Of a stretch of DNA of 64,000 nucleotides, positions 36,714 through 46,180 are shown piece by piece. A program made the translations under genes and the position numbers. The notes under the pieces were generated by a model, which saw only the letters and a program-made list of their open reading frames with translations, was not told the DNA's origin and searched no databases. Positions within the stretch are counted from its first letter, which is position 1, and every line of letters begins with the position of its first letter. Source of the stretch: Keguizhuia sedimenti (GTDB lineage Bacteria > Pseudomonadota > Gammaproteobacteria > Burkholderiales > Burkholderiaceae_D); assembly GCA_030715135.1 (NCBI GenBank), contig JAUYVH010000007.1, forward strand, positions 62,001-126,000. Direction: 5' to 3'.

Positions 36714-37661
36714 TCAGCTTTCCGGCGCCAGTCCGTCGGGATGGTCGAGGTCCGGTTTGCGCCACGGGTCGATATGCGTCATCAGATCCAGAACGCGATG
36801 ACGTTGAAGCACGCGATCCCTGGCATCAACCGATATATCGTGGCCCTGTTCAACGGTGATTCCTGCGTCGACTTCCAGGTGCGCATCGGCCAGGATCATG
36901 TCGCCCATTTTCCGGGTCCTGACATCATGGACATTTTTGACGCCGGGAGTCTCAAGCAGGGTACGCCGGATCGCTTCTACCTCCTCCACGTCTGCCGAGC
37001 GATCCATCAGGTCGTTCATTGTCGTCCAGGCAAACTTCCATCCCATCCTGCCAACCATGAGGGCGACGATCAGCGCGGCGATAGGATCGAGGATGGAATG
37101 TCCGGCCAGATTCCCGGCGATACCGAGAATAACCACGAAGGAGGAGGCGGCATCCGAGCGCGAATGCCAGGCATTTGCCATCAGCATGGTGGATTTGACC
37201 CTTCGTGCGACAGCCATCAGATAGCGAAAGAGAAATTCCTTCGCAAACAAGGTGCCCACCGCCATCCATAGCGCGGACTGGTGCACCACCGGAACGGTGC
37301 CGGGATCCTCAAGTTTTCTCAATGCCGCCCATAACATCCCGGCGGCAACACCGAGCAGAAGAATTCCCAGCACAAATGAAGCTGCCGTCTCAAAGCGCTG
37401 GTGGCCATAGGGATGGTCTGCGTCTGCGCCTTTCCTGGCTTGCCGGCCGGCAGCCAGCACGACAAAATCGCCGAGCAGATCGGACAGGGAATGAATGCCG
37501 TCTGCGACCAATGCCTGCGATTTTGAAATAATGCCGATTACGATCTGGGCGACGGTCAATACCAGGTTGACAAGCACACTGACCCATGTGCTGCGCGAGG
37601 TGGCTTGCGCACGTTCATCAAGAAGTTTCCGAGGTTCCGCGACCGTTTCGTTGAAGTCCAT
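36714..37661 (-). CDS. Cation diffusion facilitator (CDF) transporter
   Basis: A 315-residue divalent metal/H+ antiporter of the CDF family, probably exporting Zn, Fe, Mn or similar ions. Six membrane segments are predicted; LVADGIHSLSDLLGDF holds the HxxxD metal-site pair of TM2, and WHSRSDAASS holds the TM5 pair. Unlike zinc-type proteins (HxxxD with His in TM2), both sites have Asp/His combinations that leave the metal open. The C-terminal cytoplasmic domain (GVKNVHDVRTRKMGD) is standard. Confidence 0.9.
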   Translation of the reverse strand: MDFNETVAEPRKLLDERAQATSRSTWVSVLVNLVLTVAQIVIGIISKSQALVADGIHSLSDLLGDFVVLAAGRQARKGADADHPYGHQRFETAASFVLGILLLGVAAGMLWAALRKLEDPGTVPVVHQSALWMAVGTLFAKEFLFRYLMAVARRVKSTMLMANAWHSRSDAASSFVVILGIAGNLAGHSILDPIAALIVALMVGRMGWKFAWTTMNDLMDRSADVEEVEAIRRTLLETPGVKNVHDVRTRKMGDMILADAHLEVDAGITVEQGHDISVDARDRVLQRHRVLDLMTHIDPWRKPDLDHPDGLAPES

Positions 37662-37910
37662 GATTTGCCAGGCAGATAAACTATGTCCGATTACGCGATT
37701 CTATCTGCATCCTTTTGGCTTGCGTAAGCTATCGCTTCCGAATGGACCGTTGCGGGAAAACTGGGTTCTTTGGTGGAGTCGGCAGCAAAGTCGCCGGAAG
37801 ACCCGCGGTTTACGGAATACGAGCCCGGGACTGCTTCTTAAGCAGAATCAATTTTCTTGCATGGAAAAGGAATATAGTTTTTTCAGCTCAATTGCCACAG
37901 CGGAGGCTGC

Positions 37911-38120
37911 ATGCGGAAAGTGCTTGACACAGTTTTCACCGGGACGGCTTTGCTCTGCCTGGTTTCGTCCGCGTATCTTTCCTATTATTTGCGCCCCTGG
38001 CGCTGGCTGTCGCGCAATCGGACTGATGCCGGCGTTCCGGACGATCCCTTCGTCCAGGTTCCTTTACCGGATGCCAGAAAAAAGGGCAATGCCCAGAAAT
38101 CCGAGAAGGCAACTGTCTGA
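37911..38120 (+). CDS. Small membrane protein (69 residues)
   Basis: A 69-residue protein with one hydrophobic N-terminal segment (VFTGTALLCLVSSAYLSYY) and a basic, Pro-rich tail. The ATG follows GGAGG with good spacing. No family is recognised. It lies between the CDF transporter and fnr genes, opposite in direction to both. Confidence 0.55.
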   Translation: MRKVLDTVFTGTALLCLVSSAYLSYYLRPWRWLSRNRTDAGVPDDPFVQVPLPDARKKGNAQKSEKATV

Positions 38121-38221
38121 GCCGGGCGGAACTGCCTCCCGTTCCGGGTCTTTGCCGCAAAATTGCCCCGTTTCCTGGGGATCCTGGACTGTCTTTTAGT
38201 CGATCCCCGGCATCGGAAGCG

Positions 38222-38998
38222 TCAGTGTGCCTGGGAAGCTCCCATTGCGACAGCCTTTAAGGTTTCCAGATCGACGACTTCGATTTCGCGGTTGCTTACC
38301 TTGATCCAGCCTTGTTTCTTGAACCGGGAAATCAGGCGGCTGACGCTTTCGATGGTCAGGCCGAGGAAATTGCCGATATCCTCTCTGGACATGCGCAACT
38401 GAAAGCTCGTCGCGGAATAGCCGCGTGCCTTGTAGCGTGAAGACAGGTTGACAAGGAAATTGGCAAAACGTTGTTCGGCTCTCATATTACCGAGCAAAAG
38501 CATCGCGTTCTGGTCGCGGGTGATCTCATGGCTCATCATGCGGTGAAAGTGCCTGAGCAGCGAAGGAATTTCGGCGAACAATTCTTCAAGCTTGACGAAG
38601 GGAATCTCGCAGACTTCGCTGTCTTCCAGGGCGACGGCATAGCTATGGTGCCGTTCCGTGCTGATTGCATCCATTCCCACCAGGTCGCCAGCCATCTGGA
38701 AACCGGTGATCTGTTCGCCGCCGTCGAATGTGACCTGATGCGTCTTGAAATGGCCAAGCCGGATTGCATAGAGATTGTTGAACGTGTCGTTCGTGCAGTA
38801 CAAGGCGCTGTCGCGCGGGACCTTGCGGCGGTTGACGACAATTTTTTCCAGGCGCTGCATTTCAGCTTCACCCAGGCCGGTAGGCAGACACAAGTGGTGC
38901 AAGCTGCAGGTCGAGCAACGGCTTTGCCTTTCGGTGGAACGAGGAGGTTCCGGCAAACGGGTTACTGGATTCGGAGCGAATTGAACAGCTTGCATCAT
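38222..38998 (-). CDS. fnr: Fnr/Crp-family anaerobic regulator
   Basis: Global regulator of anaerobic and microaerobic genes. In this 258-residue protein a cluster of Cys (SRCSTCSLHHLC) plus a later Cys in ALYCTND match the four [4Fe-4S] ligands of Fnr. A cNMP-binding-like domain (HFKTHQVTFDGGEQITGF) and a C-terminal HTH (MSREDIGNFLGLTIESVSRL) with the typical ESVSR recognition helix follow. The frame is open 92 codons further up, but ATGATG at 38998 follows AAAGGTGA and fits the family length. Confidence 0.9.
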   Translation of the reverse strand: MMQAVQFAPNPVTRLPEPPRSTERQSRCSTCSLHHLCLPTGLGEAEMQRLEKIVVNRRKVPRDSALYCTNDTFNNLYAIRLGHFKTHQVTFDGGEQITGFQMAGDLVGMDAISTERHHSYAVALEDSEVCEIPFVKLEELFAEIPSLLRHFHRMMSHEITRDQNAMLLLGNMRAEQRFANFLVNLSSRYKARGYSATSFQLRMSREDIGNFLGLTIESVSRLISRFKKQGWIKVSNREIEVVDLETLKAVAMGASQAH

Positions 38999-39218
38999 GG
39001 CTTCACCTTTGGCGGGGGTTAGATTTATAAAAATCCGATGTGTGAAGTATTGATGAAAACGAAAAAGGATGATGTCAAGGAATGCCGGATAGTTTGATCC
39101 GGGATCTGTGACAAATTCGTGTAGGGGAACCCCTACAATTGCTCCTTGCCAGGGGAAACGATTATGTGCCGGGGTAATGCGGACCTTCGGAAAGGAAGGA
39201 GCCAGACGATCGACACCC

Positions 39219-40124
39219 TCAAACTTGCACGGTCGATTCTCCGGCTGCTTTGGCAGGCGGAGAAGCAAATGCATCGGCAGCGTACTGGTGACCGAGCATG
39301 ATCAGCTCGTCGGCACGCCAGAATTCATGCATGCGGCAGGCCGTTCTGGGGATTTCAATCTTGATATCCGGATGGTAAGCCGCCATGTTCAGGCGGCCGA
39401 TCGTGTTCTGCATTGCCTCCATGGATCTTAACGCGATATCGATAATTCCCGGCGACGGCATGCTGTCATCGTAAGATAAATGCAGGCTGTCGAGCAGGCT
39501 TGCGATCCCCGGGCTGTTAATGCGTTTCCGCGGAGCATCCGAAGTGGCAGGACAAAGCCGGTTCGCAAATCCGGACAGGCTGACGACTACCGTCAGGTCG
39601 TTGGCATCTTCAAGCGTCGGCGCAATCGGCACCGGATTGACCAGGCCGCCGTCCACCAGTTTTTTCTGCTCATACTTAAACGGCGTAAGAACCAGAGGAA
39701 TGGCTATGGAAGCACGGATCGCATCGAACAGTTTTCCCTTCCGCAGCCATATCTCGTCGCCGGAATCCAGATCCATGGCTACAGCCGTGTAGCGCAACGG
39801 AAGCTTCTCGATTTCCTGATCACCGACCATGTGCCGCAATACATCGATAAGACGCTCGCCACGGAACAGGCCGGTGCGGTCGAATGCCGGATCCAGCAGG
39901 CGAATGAGTTCCTTTCGTTCCATCCTCAGCACCCAATCGGTATAGGCGTCGAGCTGCCCTGCAGCGTAAATGCCGCCGATCAGAGCGCCCATCGATGCGC
40001 CGGATATCGAACGTATGCTGTAGCCATTTTCATTCAGCCAGCGAATGACGCCGATATGCGCGAACCCGCGTGCGCCTCCCGCTCCGAGAACAAGCGATAC
40101 TGTTTTGGGCTTGTGAAGAGTCAT
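39219..40124 (-). CDS. Patatin-like phospholipase (RssA-type)
   Basis: A 301-residue serine lipase of the patatin family. The oxyanion-hole motif GAGGARG, the nucleophile elbow GASMG and the catalytic Asp in DGGLVNPVP are all visible, so it is probably active on lipids. The ATG at 40124 starts just before the domain; the longer frame upstream is unlikely coding. It is separate from the two-component genes that precede it on the same strand. Confidence 0.9.
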   Translation of the reverse strand: MTLHKPKTVSLVLGAGGARGFAHIGVIRWLNENGYSIRSISGASMGALIGGIYAAGQLDAYTDWVLRMERKELIRLLDPAFDRTGLFRGERLIDVLRHMVGDQEIEKLPLRYTAVAMDLDSGDEIWLRKGKLFDAIRASIAIPLVLTPFKYEQKKLVDGGLVNPVPIAPTLEDANDLTVVVSLSGFANRLCPATSDAPRKRINSPGIASLLDSLHLSYDDSMPSPGIIDIALRSMEAMQNTIGRLNMAAYHPDIKIEIPRTACRMHEFWRADELIMLGHQYAADAFASPPAKAAGESTVQV

Positions 40125-40448
40125 GTCGCTGTGCCTTCGAAAATCTTTTTTCACCGTGTTGCCGCAATCCGCCGTGCAATATGCGACTTCGTTCAAAGCG
40201 GGCAGAGTCCAGACGGTCGACTCATGCATGTGCTTTTTCTGGATAGCCGCCAGACTAAATCTATTCGCCGCAAAAAAAATGATGCAGATCAAATTACCCG
40301 GACTTGGGAATGTCGCGAGAGGGGATATGGACAAGAGAACAACGTTGGCCTGGACAGATGCAGGCGCAGGATTGAAACAGCATGGGAGGATGCGCGGCAT
40401 CCGGTACCGGGACTTCTGGAAGTCCAGGATTAAAACCGGATGCGGGGA

Positions 40449-41084
40449 TTACATGATCAGGCCGTTTTCGATTGCGTAACGCGTGAGCTCGGCGTTGGTG
40501 CTCATTCCCATTTTCTGGAGAATGCGGGCACGGTAGGTGGTGACGGTATGCGGGCTGAGGTGCAGTGTTTCCGCGATCTTTACCAGGCTTTCACCGGCGG
40601 CGATCAGCTTGAGCACTTCCAGCTCGCGATTGGACAGCTCATCGTGGGAATCTACCGTTCCGCCGCCTATCATGCTTGCCATTTTCTCCATCAAGGACGG
40701 CGAAACATGCTTCCCGCCCTTTGCAGCTTTTCTGACCGCGGCAATCAGCACGTCGGCGGGACTGTCCTTGGTAAGATAGCCGGCGGCGCCAATCTTGAAG
40801 GCGCGCATCGCATACACTTCTTCGGAATAGGTGCTGAGAACAATGGTCGCAAGCTTGGGTTTTTCGGCACGAATGATCTTGAGCAGGTCAAGGCCGTTCT
40901 TGCCCGGCATTGCGATATCAAGGAGCACCACATCGAAGTCTTTTTCCTTGATCAGCTGAAGTGCGCGCTGCGCGCTATCGGCTTCGCCTTCCACGACGAT
41001 ATCGTCCACTTCGCCCAGCATGAGGCGCACGCCGTTCCGGACGATGACATGGTCATCAACCAGCAATACTCGAATCTTATTCAT
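40449..41084 (-). CDS. NarL/FixJ-type response regulator
   Basis: A 211-residue response regulator. The receiver domain has DD at residues 10-11, the phosphoacceptor Asp in VVLLDIAMPG and Lys in LTKDSPADVL. The C-terminal LuxR-type HTH includes LSNRELEVLKLIAAGESLVK and SPHTVTTYRARI. It overlaps the upstream hybrid kinase gene by 8 bases, so the two are a cognate pair. Target genes are unknown. Confidence 0.93.
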   Translation of the reverse strand: MNKIRVLLVDDHVIVRNGVRLMLGEVDDIVVEGEADSAQRALQLIKEKDFDVVLLDIAMPGKNGLDLLKIIRAEKPKLATIVLSTYSEEVYAMRAFKIGAAGYLTKDSPADVLIAAVRKAAKGGKHVSPSLMEKMASMIGGGTVDSHDELSNRELEVLKLIAAGESLVKIAETLHLSPHTVTTYRARILQKMGMSTNAELTRYAIENGLIM

Positions 41085-42561
41085 TGGTTCTTAATTCCTC
41101 CATCGGAAGACGAAGCCTGACAAGAGTGCCTCGTCCAGCTTCCCCGGTGATCGAAAGTTCACCGCCGAAATATCGCGCCCGCTCATGCATGCCGACGATT
41201 CCCCATGACTCGCTGTTTTCGGTCGAGTGTTGGCCGATGCCTTTGCCGTCGTCCCTGATCTCCAGCGTTAGGGAACCGCTGTCCAGACCCGCATGGATCG
41301 TCACCTTCGATGCATCGGCATGGCGCACGGTATTGGTCAAGGCCTCCTGTGCAATTCTAAACAGCATGGTGCTCACCTCCGGCTCGATTTCCATTTCGGC
41401 CAATTGGTCTTCTATGCTGCATTCGCATTCAAGCCCCGACCGCTTTTCGATCTGGTTGGCATACCATTCGAGCGCTGTCCAGATGCCGAGTTGGTCAAGC
41501 ACACTGGGGCGAAGGTCGGTGATGACCCTGCGTACGGCCTGAAATCCATTGTCCGCAAGGCTTGCTACTTCCATCAGCAAAGGGTCGGGTGCCGTACCGG
41601 CGCGCTTGAGGCGCTCGACATAAACTGAAATATAGGCCTTGATCCCCGTGAACAGTCCGCCCAGTTCATCATGGATTTCCTGCGCGATGCGCTTGCGTTC
41701 TGCCTCTTTGGCGGTTTCCAGATGACCGGCAAGCTGGCGCAACTCGGCCTGTGAGTGCAGCAGCGCCTGTTCGGCCTGCTTGCTCTGCGTGATATCGACC
41801 AGGATGCCTTGCAGGAATAGCTTGCGGCCTTGTTCGTCCGTCACAGCCTTGGCTTCGTCGCGGAACCACAGAACTTCGCCGTTGCGCGACACGAGCCGGT
41901 ACTCGTGGCGTAAAGCGTTTCCGGTGGAACGGCTGCGCATGATGCACTCAATTGCCTCATCCCCGTCATCCGGATGAATCTGCCTGAAATGCAGGCCAGG
42001 ATCCAGAATCCACTCGCCGGCAGAAAATCCAAGGCGCTTGATCTGCGGGCTGATATATTGGAAATGGGTGGCTTCGCCAAGACTGGCCGTATAGGTGATC
42101 GCTTCGATCTGTTCTACCAGCGACCGGAACTGCGCTTCCGCCGCGCGCTTTTCTTCCGCCAGCCGCCGTTCCCGCACCATCCGCTGAATCGCCGAGGGCA
42201 GCAGCTCCAGGTAATTCCCGTCAAGATCCTTGCCCAGATAATCCCATGCACCGCGTTTCATGGCCGCGGCAACTACTGCCGCACTGTCTGCGCCGGTCAG
42301 GAGCAGAACAGGAGCAGGCATGGTGCCATGCGCGCTGGTCAGTTCCGAAAGAAATTCCAGTCCGTTCAGATCCGGCAAGTGATAGTCCAGCAGGATGCAG
42401 TCGATTCTCTGCCTGGCAATCAATTCCAGACCGTCGCGCCCGGTGGCCGCTTCATGCAATACAAAGGAAAAGCTTGCATCCCCGGTGATCGCCCGCTTGC
42501 AGGCGAGCCGGTCCACCGTGTCGTCCTCAACAATCAGAATATGTAGTTGCGATTGCGGCAT
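41077..42561 (-). CDS. Hybrid sensor kinase: receiver - PAS - HisKA_3 - HATPase
   Basis: A 494-residue cytoplasmic kinase. Residues 1-125 form a receiver domain (ILIVEDD, CILLDYHLPDLNG) at the N-terminus, an uncommon place. A PAS/PAC region follows (about 140-265), then HisKA_3 with RKRIAQEIHDELGG carrying the phospho-His, and the HATPase with DDGKGIG and GIVGMHERARYFGG. No membrane segment. Receiver-first order suggests that it takes phosphate from an upstream kinase and passes it to the NarL-type regulator next door. Confidence 0.9.
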   Translation of the reverse strand: MPQSQLHILIVEDDTVDRLACKRAITGDASFSFVLHEAATGRDGLELIARQRIDCILLDYHLPDLNGLEFLSELTSAHGTMPAPVLLLTGADSAAVVAAAMKRGAWDYLGKDLDGNYLELLPSAIQRMVRERRLAEEKRAAEAQFRSLVEQIEAITYTASLGEATHFQYISPQIKRLGFSAGEWILDPGLHFRQIHPDDGDEAIECIMRSRSTGNALRHEYRLVSRNGEVLWFRDEAKAVTDEQGRKLFLQGILVDITQSKQAEQALLHSQAELRQLAGHLETAKEAERKRIAQEIHDELGGLFTGIKAYISVYVERLKRAGTAPDPLLMEVASLADNGFQAVRRVITDLRPSVLDQLGIWTALEWYANQIEKRSGLECECSIEDQLAEMEIEPEVSTMLFRIAQEALTNTVRHADASKVTIHAGLDSGSLTLEIRDDGKGIGQHSTENSESWGIVGMHERARYFGGELSITGEAGRGTLVRLRLPMEELRTNE

Positions 42562-42599
42562 GGAACTTATGGCTTGGAGTTGAAAAGATTATGCATTGC

Positions 42600-43013
42600 T
42601 CAGGGCATTTCGCTTATGGTCCAATACATATCGATGGATCGCATGATTTCCACAAACTGGCGATAATCCACCGGTTTGGCCATGTACCCGGCCACGCCCA
42701 GGTTGAAGCTGTTCACCTTGTCCTGCTGCTCTTCGGAAGTGGTCAGCACAATCACCGGAATGCGCCGCAAATGTTCATCCTGCTTCACGACTTGCAGGAA
42801 TTCGATCCCGTTCATTACGGGCATGTTCAGATCGAGCAATATCAGGCAAGGCTTCTCCTTGCTGTCGTCTCGCAGATAGGCAATGCCTTCTTCGCCGTTC
42901 TCGACATGCGCGACAGGATTCACGACGTGGATTTCCTTGAGGGCGCGCTTGATGGTCATCACATCGACCTGGTCGTCTTCGACCAGAAGAAGAGGTCTGT
43001 TCAATACCTTCAT
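42600..43013 (-). CDS. Single-domain CheY-like response regulator (Rcp1 group)
   Basis: A 137-residue stand-alone receiver domain: EDDQVDVMTIKRALK carries the acidic pocket, LILLDLNMPVMNGIEF the phosphoacceptor Asp and YMAKPVDYRQF the Lys. Sequence pattern matches receivers that pair with phytochrome-like kinases (Rcp1 type). It has no output domain, so it acts as a phosphorelay intermediate or protein switch. It is 19 bases downstream of a PAS kinase and upstream of the hybrid kinase. Confidence 0.92.
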   Translation of the reverse strand: MKVLNRPLLLVEDDQVDVMTIKRALKEIHVVNPVAHVENGEEGIAYLRDDSKEKPCLILLDLNMPVMNGIEFLQVVKQDEHLRRIPVIVLTTSEEQQDKVNSFNLGVAGYMAKPVDYRQFVEIMRSIDMYWTISEMP

Positions 43014-43032
43014 TGATTGTCCTTGTTATGAG

Positions 43033-44526
43033 TTAGGTGTTGCCGATTGCAGGCAGGGTAAAGCTGAAACGGCTGCCTTCACCTACCTTGGATTCTATCG
43101 AGATCTGGCCGCCATACATCTCGACGATTTTTTTCACAAGTGCCAATCCGACACCTGTGCTTTCAATCTTGTCGCGTGGGGCAAGCGTCTGGAATAGCTG
43201 AAAGATTCTTTCAAAATGCCTTTGTTCAATGCCGGGGCCATTGTCGGAAACGCTGAACTTCCAATACGTGCCTTGCTTTTCCACACTTATCCTGATCTGG
43301 CCTTCAGGCTTGTCCATATACTTGATGGAGTTCGAGACAAGATTCTGGAATACCTGCTGAATTCGCGTCGGTTCCGCCATGATGCGAGGTAACGGACCTT
43401 CGACCGTAACGTGGATATGCGGCGGTGGGGCGAGCAAGTCAATCACATCCGCAACGAGCTTGTTCAAATCGATCTCGGCGATTGCTTCTTTTACACGGCC
43501 CACCCGTGAATACTGCAGAATCCCGTCGATGAGCGCGCCCATGCGGTGAACTCGGCTGATCAGCAGGCGCATGTGCTCCTTGCCTTCATCATCGAACTCG
43601 TCGGAATAATCGGTCGACAGCCAGTCGGCCAGGGAGCCGATCGCCCTGAGCGGGGCTTTCAGGTCATGCGATACCACGTACGCAAAATTCGTGAGCTCTT
43701 CATTGGCGCTGGCGATTTCCTGCATCAGCTGCTGGTGCCTTGCTTCCGACTGCTTGCGTTCAGTGATGTCGCGGACCATGCCTGTGAACATGCGCCGGTT
43801 TCCGAGCTGCATTTCGGCAACGGATAGCTCCATGGGAAAGACGCTGCCGTCCTTGCGCAAGCCGACCACTTCGCGCCCGATCCCGATGATTTTTTTCTCG
43901 CCGGTTTTCAGGTATCGCTCAAGATAACCGTCATGCATTTCGCGATACGGCGAAGGCATCAGCATGGAGACATTTTTGCCGGTGACTTCGGACTCCGGGG
44001 ATCCGAATAACCTTTCAGCGGCCGGATTCATGCGCTCGACAATCCCGTGTTCGTCAATTGTTACGATTGCATCCACGGCGGTATCGAAAATAGCCCGCAT
44101 CCGGGCTTCGCTTTCCTGAAGCGCCGCCTCGGCGCGCTTGCGGAGGCTGATGTCATGAACCGTCGCCATGACCAGGATTACGCCTTCTTCCGTCTTCAGC
44201 GGCGACAGAGAGACTTCAACCGGGAATTCCCGGCCGTCCCGGTGGCGTCCTGCCAATTCCATGCCTGAGGCCATGACGCGGGCACGAGGGTGATCGAAAT
44301 AGCCGGTCCGTTGCCCTACATGCGAATGGCGATGCCGCTCCGGCAAGAGAATCTCAATTGCTTGCCCTTCGAGCTCTTCCTGGGAATACCCAAATAGCGT
44401 TTCCACTCTCGGATTGGTAAGAACAATCTTGCCTTGGGCATCGGTAATGAGCAGAGCGTCCGAGACGGATTTAAGCAGCCATTCCAGGTTCTGCTTTTCG
44501 AGGATTTCTAGGATGCGTGCCGGCAT
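43033..44526 (-). CDS. PAS-PAS sensor histidine kinase with FixL-like PAS
   Basis: A 497-residue soluble kinase: PAS1 (about 15-135), PAS2 (about 140-265), HisKA with VVSHDLKAPLRAIG and the HATPase (NLVSNSIKYM, GVGLALVKKIVEMYGG). PAS2 resembles the haem PAS of FixL: MLMPSPYREMHDGYLERY is close to the FixL segment that carries the proximal haem His, and KKIIGIGREVVG follows. It may therefore sense O2 or another gas, but many non-haem PAS domains share this sequence. It heads a four-gene signalling cluster. Confidence 0.9.
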   Translation of the reverse strand: MPARILEILEKQNLEWLLKSVSDALLITDAQGKIVLTNPRVETLFGYSQEELEGQAIEILLPERHRHSHVGQRTGYFDHPRARVMASGMELAGRHRDGREFPVEVSLSPLKTEEGVILVMATVHDISLRKRAEAALQESEARMRAIFDTAVDAIVTIDEHGIVERMNPAAERLFGSPESEVTGKNVSMLMPSPYREMHDGYLERYLKTGEKKIIGIGREVVGLRKDGSVFPMELSVAEMQLGNRRMFTGMVRDITERKQSEARHQQLMQEIASANEELTNFAYVVSHDLKAPLRAIGSLADWLSTDYSDEFDDEGKEHMRLLISRVHRMGALIDGILQYSRVGRVKEAIAEIDLNKLVADVIDLLAPPPHIHVTVEGPLPRIMAEPTRIQQVFQNLVSNSIKYMDKPEGQIRISVEKQGTYWKFSVSDNGPGIEQRHFERIFQLFQTLAPRDKIESTGVGLALVKKIVEMYGGQISIESKVGEGSRFSFTLPAIGNT

Positions 44527-44988
44527 TATGAACGTCTGGTTAGGGAGGTAATGATTGTAAAGCCGAAGCGAAGCGCGCCATCAGGCATCCATACCCTTCG
44601 CTGCGGGCGTTGTTACGAAATAAAATTTACGCATTAACATTCGCGCGGTCCCCAATTACCTTAATCGACTAATCGGGAAATGAAAGGGAGTGTGGCGCGG
44701 GCAAAATTTTAAGCTAAAAAGTCATGAGGTCGCGACATTTCTCCGGGTGCAAAGCTTGCCTGACGGAGAAACAGCATGACAGTTTGTATTGTAAAGTATC
44801 TGCTGCAGAGACGGAGCGGATGGAATGCGGCATAGGCCGGCGCTCTGTCCGGAGCTTGGCGGACGAACGCCTATCATGTCAATAAGCGCAGGAAGTGGCA
44901 ATGTCGCGACTTTCATTCCTGGCGTGAAATACCTCGCCGGGACACTGCCGCGGCATTTTTTAACCTAACGATTTCGTATGACTTTCGG
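44527..44988. other. Intergenic region between signalling cluster and IMPACT gene
   Basis: A 462-base divergent gap. No gene is convincing; a 64-codon minus-strand frame at 44722-44916 lacks a proper ribosome-binding site. Promoters for both flanking genes must lie here, but no clear element stands out. Confidence 0.45.
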
Positions 44989-45576
44989 ATGAGCACCTAT
45001 ACCTTGGCAGCCCCAGTCCAGGCGGAACTGGAAATACGCAAGAGCCGGTTTATCGGTCTCGTTACTCCGGTGAAGGACCGGGAGAACGCGATGGAGGTGC
45101 TGCACCGATTGCGCGATGAAAACCACGGCGCCACACATGTATGCTGGGCATTGATGGCAGGCGGGCATTCCGGCATGTCTGACGACGGCGAACCGTCTGG
45201 TACCGCCGGGCGGCCCATGCTCGAAGTGTTGCGGCATCATGATCTCGAAGGCGTACTGGCCGCCGTGGTGCGTTATTACGGTGGGATCAAGCTTGGCGCG
45301 GGAGGTCTTGTGCGCGCCTATACCGATGCCGTCGCCGCTGCATTGACGCATGCAGAGCGGATCGAGCGGGTTGCTTACACAGAACTCATGCTGGAATGCG
45401 ATTATGCGGACGAAGCGCGTGTCAGGCACTGGATTGAACGAAAGAATCATGTTCTTGCCGGCGGCAGCCATGGCGAGACCGTTCAGTTGCTGGTCAGCCT
45501 GCCGGCGGCGCTTGCCGAAGGCGCGCTGGAAGAATTGCGCAACCTTACGCAGGGAAGGGTGCGCTGCAAGGACTGA
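44989..45576 (+). CDS. IMPACT family protein (YigZ/UPF0029)
   Basis: A 195-residue protein of the YigZ/IMPACT family. The N-terminal half has the conserved KSRFIGLVTPV, ATHVCWAL, SDDGEPSGTAGRPML and VVRYYGGIKLGAGGLVRAY blocks; the C-terminal half is the DUF1949 ferredoxin-like domain. The eukaryotic relative IMPACT regulates GCN2; the bacterial role is not settled. It stands alone. Confidence 0.92.
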   Translation: MSTYTLAAPVQAELEIRKSRFIGLVTPVKDRENAMEVLHRLRDENHGATHVCWALMAGGHSGMSDDGEPSGTAGRPMLEVLRHHDLEGVLAAVVRYYGGIKLGAGGLVRAYTDAVAAALTHAERIERVAYTELMLECDYADEARVRHWIERKNHVLAGGSHGETVQLLVSLPAALAEGALEELRNLTQGRVRCKD

Positions 45577-45732
45577 TGAAAGCCGGAGGAATTTCCTTGT
45601 TCTGCAGTTTGCGGCTTGCGCTGGGACGCGACATGGTTTCGGTTCTTTATGAGATGTTGACTTTAATCAGCCGACGCAGACTTTCAAATGCTAACTTTAT
45701 TGCATAGGCACCTGGCGCGGCAAGGAGGAACA

Positions 45733-46158
45733 ATGCGGACGCGGCACTGGTTGGCGGCAGTCATGCTGGCGCTGCTGATGTCATGCGGCGGGTCGACATC
45801 TGTCGGCGTGAATGTCGATAGCGGCGGATTGCGCCTCATTCTCTGGACCGGCAATTTTTACGGTGAACGCATTCTGGATGCGGATAATCAGGGCTTTGCT
45901 TTCTTTATCGATACCGGCTGCCTGTACAACTACCAGACTGGACGGCAGAACACTTCGTTCTGCATCACTTCGGGCGGAAGTCTCATTCAATATCAGGGGT
46001 TTGTACTTCGCATTGCGAATATACGATTGACGAACGGTGTATGCGCTTCCGCCCTGGTTGACGAAACTACTGCGCGTTTTATCGACATCGCGCTGGACAG
46101 ATGGGGCAGGGAAGTGGTCTTTATCACTTCGCTTCAACCCGCCCTGTGTATCGTGTAG
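45733..46158 (+). CDS. Lipoprotein of unknown function
   Basis: A 141-residue protein with lipoprotein signal peptide (AAVMLALLMSC lipobox). The mature part is beta-rich with four Cys (DTGCLYNY, SFCITSGG, NGVCASA, PALCIV), likely two disulphides in the periplasm. No family is recognised. The ATG follows AAGGAGG, excluding the longer frame starting 15 codons earlier. Confidence 0.65.
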   Translation: MRTRHWLAAVMLALLMSCGGSTSVGVNVDSGGLRLILWTGNFYGERILDADNQGFAFFIDTGCLYNYQTGRQNTSFCITSGGSLIQYQGFVLRIANIRLTNGVCASALVDETTARFIDIALDRWGREVVFITSLQPALCIV

Positions 46159-46180
46159 CCAAGGTTGCTTCGGCCCCGGG

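Noticed and set aside
37495-38199. Long plus-strand frame of 234 codons
   Set aside because: It is antisense to the start of the CDF transporter and overlaps the small membrane protein in another frame; composition is that of a shadow frame.
44722-44916. 64-codon minus-strand frame in the gap before the IMPACT gene
   Set aside because: AGGA directly abuts the ATG with no spacing, and the product has no recognisable features.
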